64,000 nucleotides of DNA from Ectocarpus siliculosus (lineage: Eukaryota > Sar > Phaeophyceae > Ectocarpales > Ectocarpaceae). Location of the stretch: the NCBI GenBank assembly GCA_000310025.1, contig FN649736.1:1960842-2024841 (forward strand), written 5' to 3'. Shown here piece after piece: positions 12,191-23,900 of the stretch (within the stretch, counting starts at the first letter, position 1; every line of letters starts with the position of its first letter). A program made the translations under genes and the position numbers. Below the pieces are notes generated by a model. That model was not told where the DNA came from. It saw nothing but the letters and a program-made list of their open reading frames with translations, and did not search any database.

Positions 12191-12577
12191 ATGGAAGCCC
12201 TCGACCTCAGCAGCTTTACTGAAGAGGACCGCCATCAAGCATTATCGGCGCACATCAAAGAGGAAGTGGAGAAGGGAGTACAAGAAAAAATCAAGTTTAC
12301 CGAAGAGAAGCGTCCCGCATCAGAGAGCGTGGACAAGCCCCCCGATGGAGGCGATCCCCGGCATGCTCGGCCGGCTGGAACAGCGTTAGACCCGCAACCT
12401 GAAGACCAGCCACGATCGTTGGAGGACCGTCTCGTTGAGTCCTTCGCGCGGGCAAAATGCGAAGGACCAACACCCCGGGGGAGGAAACCAGGGAAGGAAG
12501 TCTTACCCCCTAAGGACACCATCCGTGTCAGTCCTGTATGTAATAATACATGTAGCCCCATTTACGGGTGTGCTTGA
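12191..12577 (+). CDS. Gag-like N-terminal ORF of the Copia element
   Basis: A 128-codon frame starts 72 bp after the left LTR with MEALDLSSFTEEDRHQALSA. The product is charged, with an amphipathic helix (IKEEVEKGVQEKIKFTEEK) and a Pro/Arg-rich second half. No zinc knuckle is present before the stop. Position, strand and start match a Gag leader; the rest of Gag was probably removed by the internal deletion. It is too short to be a working capsid protein. Confidence 0.55.
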   Translation: MEALDLSSFTEEDRHQALSAHIKEEVEKGVQEKIKFTEEKRPASESVDKPPDGGDPRHARPAGTALDPQPEDQPRSLEDRLVESFARAKCEGPTPRGRKPGKEVLPPKDTIRVSPVCNNTCSPIYGCA

Positions 12578-13134
12578 TTCTAGTGGCGATGTTCAGGTTG
12601 GAGTGCAGGTTTTTGAGAGCCAATTTCGGATGTTGTTGTAACACTGGAGATGCCGAGCAGCAACACCATCAGCATGCGCCTACTAGGATCGTAGATCCGC
12701 TCAGCAGTGCCACGTGCTGAATTGACGCTTTGGGTGACTGATTTTGCCTTTACCTTTCCCTTTCGGATGCGCCATCTCCCCTGCACTGCCGAGTCAATCC
12801 CTCGGGAGAGACAGCTGCACACACCCCAACCAGGCGGATACGTGGCACCTGATGAAGCCCGAGCCGCGGCGATGCCAGCAGAAAAGGGTGGCCGCGGCAG
12901 AGGCGAGGGTGGCTACCGCGGGGAAGAAGCAGTGGCAGGAGGGATGGATGAAAGCGCTGGGGTTGATGGGCCGGAAAAAAATAATTCGTGTGACAAATGG
13001 TGTGACTTTTCTTATTTGGTGTTCTCATTGTTTTGGCTTTGGTTTGTGTTGCTTCGGCTTTGTGTTTGGTCTTTTTGAGTACGAGGTCGAGCCTGAACGA
13101 GTAGGATTTTACTTTCGAGGTTTTCACAGGATGT

Positions 13135-14026
13135 TTGGTTGTGAACAGCGATCACAACCTGAGGGAGCAGGTGGTAGAGGAGATTTTATTCTTGGAAAAT
13201 TGGGATGCAGGGACTTTGAAGACCTCGAAGCAGACGTACGCTGAAGAGTTGGGGATGGAGTTTGGGGTAGAGTACGGGAAGGAAATTCCTCTTGCTGTAG
13301 GGTTGAAGCTTTCAGAGTTTGACCAAGATGAAGAAGTGGTATCAAGGCCTTTTCGTGAGCTGATAGGATCATTGATGTGGCTGGCAACGCAAACGAGGCC
13401 AGATATCGCGAACGCAGTGAGAGCGGTAGCACGGTAGTGTGCTTCTTCCAAAGAAATTCATTGGAGAGCAGGTCTTGGTATTTTGGGGTATGTGGTAAGG
13501 ACTAGTGACTTGGGTATTACATTCAGGAGGGGTAGTGTAGCAGGGTTGAGCATGGAGGTGTTCGCAGACGCAGACTATGCAAGTATAAGGCTGCCGATAG
13601 GAGGTCTGTGTCAGGAGGGTTGGTGATGTGTGGGGGGGGATGTATTTCTTGGTTTTCAAGGACGCAGAAGTGCGTTACGTTAAGCACGACAGAGGCGGAG
13701 TATAGTATGTCTCCCTTGCGGATGTGATGAAGGAAGTGTTGTTTCTGAGGCAAGTATGGCGTTTCATGTTGCCAGAAGCCGATATGCCGTGTATTCCGGT
13801 GTTCGAGGATAACCAGGGGGCTATTCAGTTGGCGCAGAACCCGATTAGCAACAGTAACTCGAAGCACATCGACGTAAGGCACCACTTTATCAGGGATTTG
13901 GTATGCAGGAAGGAGATTTCGATTTTTCACGTGGAATCGGCGTATCAACATGCTGACTTCCTCACGAAGGCACTTAACGTGGGAAATTTCGAGTTTCATC
14001 GTAACTTCGTAATCAGTATGGATTAA
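13135..14026 (+). pseudogene. Copia RT C-terminus and RNase H, with one stop and two frameshifts
   Basis: The first segment carries the RT connection motif (ELIGSLMWLATQTRPDIANA), then an in-frame TAG at about 13435 in the position usually held by the Tyr of the conserved R-Y-C motif. The same frame continues through FADADYAS near 13570, then shifts by one base into the SVSGGLVMCGG...TLSTTEAEYS RNase H region. It shifts again near 13710 into MMKEVLFLRQVWRF, VFEDNQGAIQLAQNP and KHIDVRHHFIRDL, ending at HADFLTKALN. These are canonical Copia RNase H motifs (D-x-D, TEAEY, DNQGA, KHIDVRHHF). The gene cannot make an active enzyme. Confidence 0.93.
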
Positions 14027-14308
14027 CATTTTGATGTTTGGGTTTATTTTGTGTGTGATCAAACAACTAGGGTGGCAACATTTTGCATTTTTGCCTATGG
14101 ATTTTCTCAATGGATGGTGTTCTAGGCTGGGGGGCAATTAGTTCACTGAAGCTCGAAGAAGTATATCTGATATGACCGGGGATGGGAATTGATGTCTAGC
14201 CAGTGAGGCTATTGTTCTGGAGTTGAGTTGAGTTTCTGAGTTTATTTTCTTGTGTTTTGGAGTTCTTGAGGATCGAAAAAGACATGGCATGGTCACAAGC
14301 AGGGGGGC

Positions 14309-14645
14309 TGATAGATATACTTGTAGCAATGCCAAGTGGATGTAGGATTGTGTGGTACGTGGAATGTATTTCCAGGGTGTGCAAGGTACCCCTGTTGTAC
14401 ATTGCGTCGCCCCCTCATGGTGGTGCGGGCACGCGTGCGTGCAGTCCATGTCTGTTCATGTGTTTATTCATGTGTTCATGTGTGTGTTCATGTGTTCATG
14501 TGAGTCCATGTTTTTCATGTGAAGAAGAAGTCTACACAACAAACCCAGCACATCTTTCCTCCTTGGCGCGAGTTCGCCGAGTTGCCGACACCCTATTCAA
14601 CACACGTCTTGCGACAAGCTACCCCCAGTTCGGATCATCCTAACA
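14309..14645 (+). repeat. Right LTR of the Copia element
   Basis: 337-bp direct copy of the left LTR, TG...CA bounded, followed by the TGTTG duplication. Immediately upstream is a G run that fits a polypurine tract. Confidence 0.92.
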
Positions 14646-14782
14646 TGTTGGTCGATCCTTTTTCACCGACCAAAAAAAAACAGACGCTGCAACGGCTGCT
14701 GTCACACATACATGCACCTTCCCACCGAAATGGTTTTTCGGTGATATCTCCTCACAGAGTGAAGCAGCGCCTACTGTAAAGC

Positions 14783-15400
14783 TATCCCTCGCGAGCTGTG
14801 TGTATGGTCCGTCTTGGGTGGCGGCTGACAGAGACCACAGGGCGATAGGAGGCACGGGAATGGAGGTGCCGAGAGTCGACAGCACGCTGAAAAAATGCCC
14901 ACCGCGCCAGCAACCATTTTTTTTGCTCTTGTACCCCTGTCAAAACTTTGGTTTACCGGTACTCCCTCGCCACCCACTCTAGCAACAGCGATGACAAAGG
15001 TATGCGCCACGAGCTGTGTGTATGGTCCGTCTTGTGTGGTGGCTGATACAGACTAGGAGGCTATAGGACGCTCAGAAATTGTGAGCGCGAGAGTGGTGGA
15101 CAAACGGGAAAAATGATCCGCCGCATCTTCAAGCAACTTTTTTCGTTCTTTTGCCCGTGTCGCAACTTTGGTTTGCCCGTACTCCCTCGCCACCCACTCA
15201 AGCAACAGCGATGATAAAGGCATGCGCCACGAGCTGTGCGTATGGTTCGTCTTGTGTGATGATTGATACAGACCAGGAGGCTATAGGACGCCCAAAAGTT
15301 GGGTTCGCAAGGTTGACAGTACACGAAAAATGACCCACCGCTGCTGCGTCCAGGCTCTCTCGGTTTACCTCTTGTTTGCCGCACACATCGGGTTGTCCAC
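14783..15400. repeat. Three-copy ~219-bp tandem repeat
   Basis: Units share gagctgtgtgtatggtccgt (starts at 14793, 15011 and, diverged, 15231), then tagga(c/g)g, and end with caactttggtttrcc and actccctcgccacccactc. The period is 218-220 bp. Confidence 0.85.
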
Positions 15401-17146
15401 CTGTGGTCCAGCCCACTGAAAAAACATTGGCTACCGCCGGTGGTGCCACCGACTCTGTACCAGCAACATGACACAACTCGTGTGACCACTGTTAGAGTTT
15501 GCGGTGGGCCGTGGAGAGATTCAAGTTTGTAGGTAGGAGTGATGTGGTTGTGACCAAAAACAGACAACAGTTTTGGACAGCCTGCACTTGTCCAAAACTG
15601 CCCCAAAAAAAGACAGGATGGGCTGTCCAAAACGGGTTGTCTTTTTCTGGCGATCTTTTTTTGAGGAAAAAAGACATTCGACAGTTTCGGAAACAAAAAA
15701 AAAACTGAAATAAGGAAATATATTTTGAGTTAAGCCATCGTTCTGAGGATCGTTCCTGACAGTCTCGCCAGAACCCAAGATAAGGGAAAAATAATCAGAT
15801 TTAACAGCGGAGGGAGGCTCGTTTTGTGGAAAATTTTGCCAACTTTTCGATTTAGCAGCTTTCTTTGAAATAACACATCAGGCACCACACACAAAACACA
15901 TCATCAGGCACCACCCACACACACACACACACAGTCTGCAAGAGCATGTCCAGCGGCCGCCCAAATAAAACCCAGCGCCCAGCGCAAAGGCCCTGGAGTT
16001 GGCGCGCCACCAACACAGAAAGGGGGAGGCTGCACGGTCAGAAAACCAAGTTGGGGTTGGTTGTTGCGCGGCCTTTTAGGTCAGCAACACGCGCCCGTGA
16101 CACACAGGTTGAGGCAAGGGGGAGAAAGAGCGCCGGAACGAACCCGCGGCAACCGACGACGCAGAGGAGGTGGCAGCACCGCCAGCAAAGGGCAGAGAGG
16201 AGGAGGAAGAGCACGCAGTTGCCTTCTGGTGACGCGCCGCAAGAAGGAGTATTCTCTGCTTCTACTTGAGAGAGCGTGTATGACTTCGATGTGCCCCCGC
16301 CCCAAAAAAAACACCCTCTCCGCAACGCTTGAAATAAATGCGATACACAGCACTACTTCGTACAGGGCTGCCGGGCAGTATGTGTACTTCCTGTCGCTGT
16401 TGTTCTGGTGCGGGTTCGTGTGCTGGCGTCAAGGGGGCAACAGACACGCACACGCATGCATGCACGCACATTCAACAGCAGCAGTGGGAGCGCTGTGATC
16501 AGGGTGCAGCTGTCACGCAGCGCACCACAAAAAACAGCAGTACCTGCGAACAGGGGAAGTTCGTTGAGTGACTGTCGTCCCACAGCCAATCACATGAAGC
16601 CGCCTTAAATCGAAAAATATTCGCCTGCAGGAAGTTTCCAGGAAACTTTCTGATCTCAAAATCTGTTTCCTTATCTCAGCAAATTTGGAGCCCCAGTCCG
16701 AAACTGTGAATTGTAAGAAGACCTTCTACGGCCAGTTGTCTTTTTTTGAGAAGAAAAAAAGAAAAAGATCATAAAAAAAGACAACCTGCAAGAAATGGCC
16801 TACACAACGAAACCATCTCTCTCTATCATAGACATTTCTCTTTTTGGGACCCCAGAAAACCGAACCAAGACATGCGAACCTACGCGCCTCCAGGGCGGCA
16901 CAACAAGAACCCAAATACACACGTAGATCCGGGAGATGTTCCGAATTCTTCCGTGGACAATATAAACTACAGTTTGTTCGGTCTTCGACAACAAACTTTC
17001 GTATGTTTGGACAGGACATCTTTACTTCCGAATAGCATCAACTTTTTCCCTCTTTACACTTTTGCCTCCATTGATACACTATTTTCACTGTTCCTTCTAC
17101 TGTACCTTGTACTCTCACTCTCCTATCCACCTTCGGCTTGCGATGC

Positions 17147-17179
17147 GGGCCCCGCCGCCCCCAATGGGCGGCGGGGCCC
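17147..17179. repeat. Perfect 14-bp GC hairpin with CCAAT loop
   Basis: Arms 17147-17160 (gggccccgccgccc) and 17166-17179 are exact reverse complements around the 5-nt loop ccaat. It is the most stable small hairpin in the window. A related hairpin with the same loop lies at 51170. Confidence 0.95.
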
Positions 17180-17999
17180 TTCTAGACTATGCCCTGCGTA
17201 ATTCGAAACACGAAGTACGCGAAGATCAATAGATAGAGCAGAGTGGTTCGGTGACCGGCAGGTGTTCTCATGCAGGATATCTCTGTTCGACGCCCCCGCC
17301 CGATATTCACAGTCAGCACAATGCGTCGCTCGGCCTGTTGTCTTCCTACGCTACACCTTAGGAACGGCAAGATGAAACTATGGCACAATCCGCGGGCTAC
17401 TGATTGTTCCCAAGCAAACGGCCCTTGGCCCACCCGAGGAAGCGACGCAGAACTCAATGACGACGCCAGATGCTAAGACCCACAACCGGGTACCACTTGC
17501 TTCATGAGGACGCGGCCTCTCTTCGACTTGACTTTCACATGCAGGACGACTCCTCTGGTGAATGCCGTTGTGAAATCGGTGATCCAGAGCGCAGGGTGGG
17601 CGGGGGACGAAGAAAAATGGTGAAGGTCGCTAGCACTTAGGATCTATCGATGTACATGGCATTTTTGAAGCAGGTGGCATTGAGCTTCCTCCATCTGCGA
17701 CACGACACACAGAAGTCAGGCACGTGACGGCTTGCCGCGAGATATTCATCAATCAGTATAGCCTATGTACGCCCAAGCTCAATTTCTCTCTCGAGGCCGA
17801 ATCATACCCTATCTTGACCCACCTCGCTGTGGAGCTGTTTATAGTTACACCCACAGCGTCGACCACATTCAGGAGGCAGTCGTGTCCACAGCCCAGGAAC
17901 TCGTAATAGATCAAAGTGGCACCATGCTGCCAAAAGAATGCTACAGCAGTAGTGTAGAAAAGGAGAGGCTCTTGAAACATTGCTACGGTAGCATCTGAC

Positions 18000-20900
18000 T
18001 CACATGATGGTAAACTCCACCTTGATCGGGGTTTCGCCCTCTTTGATGCCGTTCTCGTCTTGCTCAACCGCAGACGTAGAGCGTCTACAGCAGCACATGT
18101 CCCAACCCCCTGGTACGGGAATGGTCTGCAAGTAGATACCAGCACAACAGCGCAGAATCGAAAGAGAAAGGCAAGGCCAGTTGCAGCAGCACAGATTCGA
18201 AACAAAGTATACAACATCTATTTTTCGAGGAGTTGTATGTACCGGTGGTGGCAACAAATATCAAGGACAGCCCGCCTTGAAAAATCATTACAGTCGGCAC
18301 CAGAGGCCGACGGCAAAAGCTCACCAAACTCGTTGTCAAGGATATAGAACAAGAGGTATTCGAAGAGGAGCTACTGTATCGTGAGGTGTCAAGAGTTGGA
18401 ATAATCATCACGATGTGATGTAAAAAACAGTGTGGATGAAGTTGGGAGGCTCTTGCTACTGAGTTTACACCCAAAACCACAACTAGAGGTAAATGAATCG
18501 TCGGAAAACTCTAAACGTACTTCCTCGCCTACGAGTTGGGGTAGAACCACAATGCTCGCACTGTGACGTTTACCAGTGGTTCCGCTCGATGAGAAAATAC
18601 CCCGAAATGCAAGCTGCAAGGGTTTCAACACAGCAGTATGCGCTTCTTACATAGACACCAGCACTCGAGAGAGATACGAGGAGGTCGTGTAAAAATCAAC
18701 AAACCACACCTTGCTGTGCCTGTTCGGAATTGATTCATTCCAAAGTATCGGCTCATAAACCTACCTCGGAGACCGTAATGTGCACCGCTCCAATACCACC
18801 GATGCTGTCCAACCTGTTTCGTCCTTCCTTCACCTCGCTAGCGCCGCACGAGCCGAATGCCAGTTTACAGTCGCTTCCCACGGTGTAGTCAAAATCTTTC
18901 TGAGCACCGCGAGTACGGCAATATTGCGGCGAATACACAGTCGGGAAAGGAATGTGTGAGCTTCGGATGCATTGCCGGACATAGATTTCACGCGCGCGTG
19001 TGCTAGTCTTCCACTTCTTGAGTTGGCTGTGGTTGGCGAAACTATCAAGAAAACCCGGAGGAGTTGAGGCCGCAAATATGTCATATCCAAGGAAAACAAT
19101 ACTCCGGATGTTTGCAACAGCTTGGATGGACATATAACTGACCACTTTTGTTTTTATTGAACACCAAGAGATCGCCTATTGTTGGTGTTGCACACCAGTC
19201 TCGTTCCGTACCGTGTGGCCATTCGGGTAGGCTTCGCCTTTGAGCAAGACAGCCTCGAAGAATTTGGCGTCCCAGGTCCCCCGCTGGACGAGGGGGTGGT
19301 TTTCCGTTTGTTTGGTCACACATTCAATGATCGAGGGAGGCGTTCGGACGACACAGGGCGCGAAAACAACAACACACGACAGTGTCTGAGTAAAAGGATG
19401 TTGTGAGCGAGTGGTGATCAATAAATGGGCGATGGGGTGGTGCGTACGTACAAAACGAAGGCTGCAACGATATGTTTCAACACGGTGGCGAAAGCAAAGC
19501 TGATTTCGCCCGCAATACGCAAAACCTTAACCATAGCCTTCGCCAGACGTGGCACAACCATCAGCCGATCACTGTAGCTACCCCGTGAACGATAGGGAAA
19601 ACTTCAGCTCACGGTTTGCTACAACATGCCGCAAGAAGACAGGTCCGACCTACCCCTGAGGTGAGAATGCCGTACGACGAGCCACAGGTGATTCCATTCA
19701 TCTCAGGTGCGGAGGTCGGGTATTTCGGCCTTGGACCGAGGGGACCGACATAGAGCGCGGCCCCTTGCACAACAGCCAGATCGGGACTTGTCGCAACTAC
19801 CACCTGAACGCTCTTGTTGGGGTACTCCTCGAGGACACTCTTCCTAACCGCCGCCTGCTCGTCAATGATGTGCAATCGGCCAGTTGATGGTCGAAGGGCA
19901 GGGGAACCTCTATGTTGTTATGGTGGTGTAAGGCAAACGGTACACAATAATAACTGCAAGTGAAGTAACGAGATGCAGGGCAGGACACGATGTAATGGGT
20001 TAGACATATTGCTCGACGACGAAAACAAAGACCGGCCCTGTCTGCCGCTACATACGCGCGCCAACTACTTCCGTCTGCAATTTGTGGAATCAGCATATGC
20101 AGATCTACGGTACCTGAACATGCATGCTGCCCGCGAATCCGCCCACCATGACGACTGACTTAAGTCCCCGTAGCTCTTCCGTTTTTAGCTTCTCCGACAC
20201 CGCCCCCGCAATCCTGGTTAGTTTTTCAGGTTTGGTAGCACAATTGTAGTCGTAAAAGACGGGAAAGTTCAGGGCGACGGATTCCATCAGGCCCTCGACC
20301 AAGCATCATTCACGCTCGGAGCAAAATACCGTTGGTCCGAGGTTGGTGGTACTCCGTGGGTGAACAAGTTACAATCCGGCCGGAGGTCGTGACCCATCAA
20401 GCGATCAAGAGCCGCAACCACACATGTGTTGCACATGTGTTGGTAAAGTTTCTGGAAAGCGTTCATCACCTGTCGCACTGTGTCCTGAAAAAGCGTGTCA
20501 ACAGAGCCGGCTTCAAGACCAACTCCGTCCCAGAGCCGCCCACCAAGTCCTGGCCAGAAGATTTTCGGTTGAATTGAATGCAACGACTCAACTGGGCAAG
20601 TAGCGAGTTGGTGAAGGCGCATAACCAAGGAAGGTCCCATTTGTAGTAGCGTTGACAGCGGCGGCCCGAACTCAGGCACAGATTGAGCGGCGGGTGCGCA
20701 TGCTTCCAACATTGTTTTTCCTCCGGCTTTCTATTCGTGCCTGCCGCTCATATGGTCGAAAGGATATCTGGAGGGCACTTCCGACCCGTGAACCTCATGG
20801 CTCAAGGACATTCAAGGTTGCCACAGCGTACTCTCTAACTTGTTTGTTCATTCTATCGTGACGTACAGTAGTACTCGGGAACAACTGGTGGTGTCCTCCT

Positions 20901-23900
20901 CGTATCCGCGAGATTTTATCGTGTTCTATTCCCTCAGGTCGAGGAGGGACTACCACTTTCGGTAGGACGTGCGTTGGAAAAAATAACGAATTGGGTACGA
21001 CTGTCCCGTAGAAGCCATACATATGACGTATGCACATCAAAGAAATGACCATCACTCAGGGCGATTTGGGAGCCTTTTGAAAGGAAGAGAGGGTCATGTG
21101 TGGGAGCCCCGTCTGAAAATGGATAGAGAAAAACCATACGCCGAACATTATGGGAAATTCGGCGTCAAGATAAACCTCCCACCTGTCCTCCGTTGTTGGT
21201 CTTTTTTCGGGCTGTGTCCATCGCCATCGCCGGCTGGCTCACACCCAACGCTTCCACCATCTCGCTCATGTCGATTCTGCACTCGGGTTTGTCAACACTC
21301 AAGCCAACTTTTGCTTCTTCCCAGTTCTTCCAATAGCATTGGCAATATGGGAAAACAAAACACGAAAATTTGGCGGGTTTCAGGAGTCATCTAGGCGAGG
21401 CATCCATCGGGCACCATGGCGGTTTCGCGACTGGAAGTTTGGGCTCACGGCAGTACGAGAGAAAAACAGTAGAAACAATGGACAACCCATCCTGGAAAAC
21501 AACGTCACACTTCACGCGGGTGGGCAGGGTTCGTGAATGGCCACATCAACTATTTGGCCGTGTAAAGACTGTAGACGATTGGAACGATGGTGATCTTCTC
21601 CAACGGTCGATTGGAAAATCGGCACAGGGGCCGACACTCCCAAAGGAGTACCGGCACCACAACAAAACCCGAGCAAGGTAACTCACCTGCAGAACTTTGT
21701 ACATGCCGTCCCTCTCGAACGACTCGAGCTGGAAGTGGCCCGCTCGGGGGGCGACAGAGTCAGCGAACGTCTGGACATGGAGATCACACGCCGCAGTCCG
21801 TGCACGAAAAAGTCGAAGATTGAGGTATGCATGCATGCAACCAGGTAGCGCAATTTCGTTGATTCAATCCTCCCAGCGAGTTGTAGAGAGGTGCAGGGTG
21901 CTCACCGTTGTTTAATGATCCCCTTTCTCTTCGCTTCTGCGTTTCTTGCTAGGGACAGCCACATCCTACAACCAAAAGCACCACGCACCATGAGGAAGAC
22001 GCGGAATTGCTCGTCCACGTATGTGGAACCCCACGATTCGCTGATGTTGTCTCCCACTTGATCGAGGATCGGCGGGCCGAGTTGGGCGAGCTTAAACGCG
22101 CAAATGTCCACGGTGCCTCCTCCGCAGTCAACCACCTAGCGTTGGCAAGTTTATTCGGTGATGGGGCACCAACAACGCCAAAAGCAAGATACATCGCACA
22201 CCACCTGTGTTTATTGCCTCGCCGTGCCACGCCGGTCAGTCGAGTGGAATCAGTTGTTCGAAACGCCTCGAGGCAGTTGCGAATTGCGCACTGCAGCGGC
22301 ATGTGTTGTAATTGTAACGTGAAATATGCCAGACCATCGAAGAAGTGGTGGCATGATACATCTTCCGTATAACGTTCGTCCACGGTTTCAGAACACGGAA
22401 AAGGCAAACCGTTCTAGAAACGGCTGTACGTTGCATTCTGAGAACAACTCACTCACCAAATACATGTCGTTGACACTCCAGTCCAGTCTGTCCTCGAGCG
22501 CGAGGCAGGCGGCCACGGGCTCCTTGCATATCGTAAGATGCTTTGGGCGCGATTGAACATGCAGAAATACAAGAGAAAAAGAAGGATTCGTTGAAGAAGC
22601 CCCGAGAGTGTAGGTTTCAGCCTTGTCCACGCCACGGCCGGAACTAGGTAACTGCAAATACAATTTCCGCGCTCAAGCAGCATGCGCGGTCTACGAGTAT
22701 CAGCAGAGGCGATCGGTCCATTTATCGCCACCAGTACTCGGAAAGGAAATGGAGTTTTGTGTCGCGCCCCACGGCTGAATGTTGGAATGATCGATATGCA
22801 CTTGTCAAAGAGGGGAAACGCATGATCACCTCCGCATCATCTTCGCCGTTGATGAGGCCGGCCCTGATGGCGGCATCCGACATGAACTTTGTCGCCGGCG
22901 CCGTGCAGCATGCAGGAACGGTCAACACCCACGACACGCGATTGGGCTTCACGCGCGCCCTGGCCAAGTTCTCCAAAGCGGCCTAGATACGGTGGGGATG
23001 TGGAAACATTTCAGCGAGAAAGGTCAATGAAGAGTATGGGCAAGCATGGATTGAGCTCACAGGTTCCAGCCGTGATGGGGACGATGAAATCGGCAAGATT
23101 TACCGCAAAATACCTTGCCACCAGCAAGGTGGGCTCGAAGCCAGTCTGGATCTAAGAAAAAAACCGTTTACGAAAATCGTCACCCGCTTGGCTCGTCTGG
23201 TGCACCTGATAAGCTGGCGGCTCAAAGCTGACTTTTGTTCGCGGGTGCCCACGCTTCAGTAAATATGAAATCGCAGCCATCAATTGAGCTGAGTGACGAC
23301 AATAATTATCAACTCTTCACGGCCTCGAAGTGTTGTCCTTGCGTGCCCACCTGAGGCAAGGCGGGTGTGTCTGCAATCTTACACGCCAGGCGGACAGATC
23401 GGTAAGCATCGTGTGGGAGCATCGGGAGATTCGTGGTGCACCAGGAACGATACTCCAAAAGTAAAAGCGGCCTGGGCGGGACTGGTTGAAAATTAACCTC
23501 CCCGCGAACCGCGTGGAAATGAGCAGCCAGACGGGTTTTGGCGTATTGGCATAATTAACCACAACCTTGGGAATGTGAAGATAGACAAATACTGTGGGTA
23601 GATGGAAGCACACGTGAAAATTGATGGAGGTACCGATGACAGCATCTGATAAATATATTGATTGCGATAGCTAAAGTGTAACCATTGGCTGTCAATTCAA
23701 TAAATTAATTGTACACGGTGTCTGCATATCTATCAAACATATTATTTCAGGAGCAGTTGAAATATTCTCTCCCCCCATAAGCGACAGAGGGAAACTCCAT
23801 TCACTTGAACTACTATCTGTCGTAAAATCGCGCCTTGAGAGCGGGTTCGGGGGAGGGAATGTCCCCGTCACAAACTCAAACTGGCACGTACAGGGTATTA

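Larger units (their letters stand above)
11763..14645 (+). mobile_element. Internally deleted Ty1/Copia retrotransposon with TGTTG target duplication
   Basis: Two direct LTRs bound the element, and both start with tgatagatatac and end with cggatcatcctaaca. The five bases before the left LTR (11758-11762) and after the right LTR (14646-14650) are both TGTTG, a perfect 5-bp target-site duplication. Inside are a Gag-like frame and RT/RNase H remnants, but no integrase, protease or catalytic RT core. The internal part is only ~2.2 kb, about half of a full Copia element. A G-rich run (caggggggc) precedes the right LTR and is the likely polypurine tract. The element is non-autonomous and broken by a stop and frameshifts. 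Confidence 0.92.
14646..17990. other. Repeat-rich gene-free interval
   Basis: No gene is supported. The interval contains a three-copy ~219-bp tandem repeat (14783-15400), an imperfect hairpin near 15570-15605 around ttttggacagcc and tgtccaaaac, a short CA run near 15918 and a perfect GC hairpin at 17147. Several A- and T-tracts flank copies of the word aaaaaagacaa, suggesting decayed inverted-repeat elements. Confidence 0.5.
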
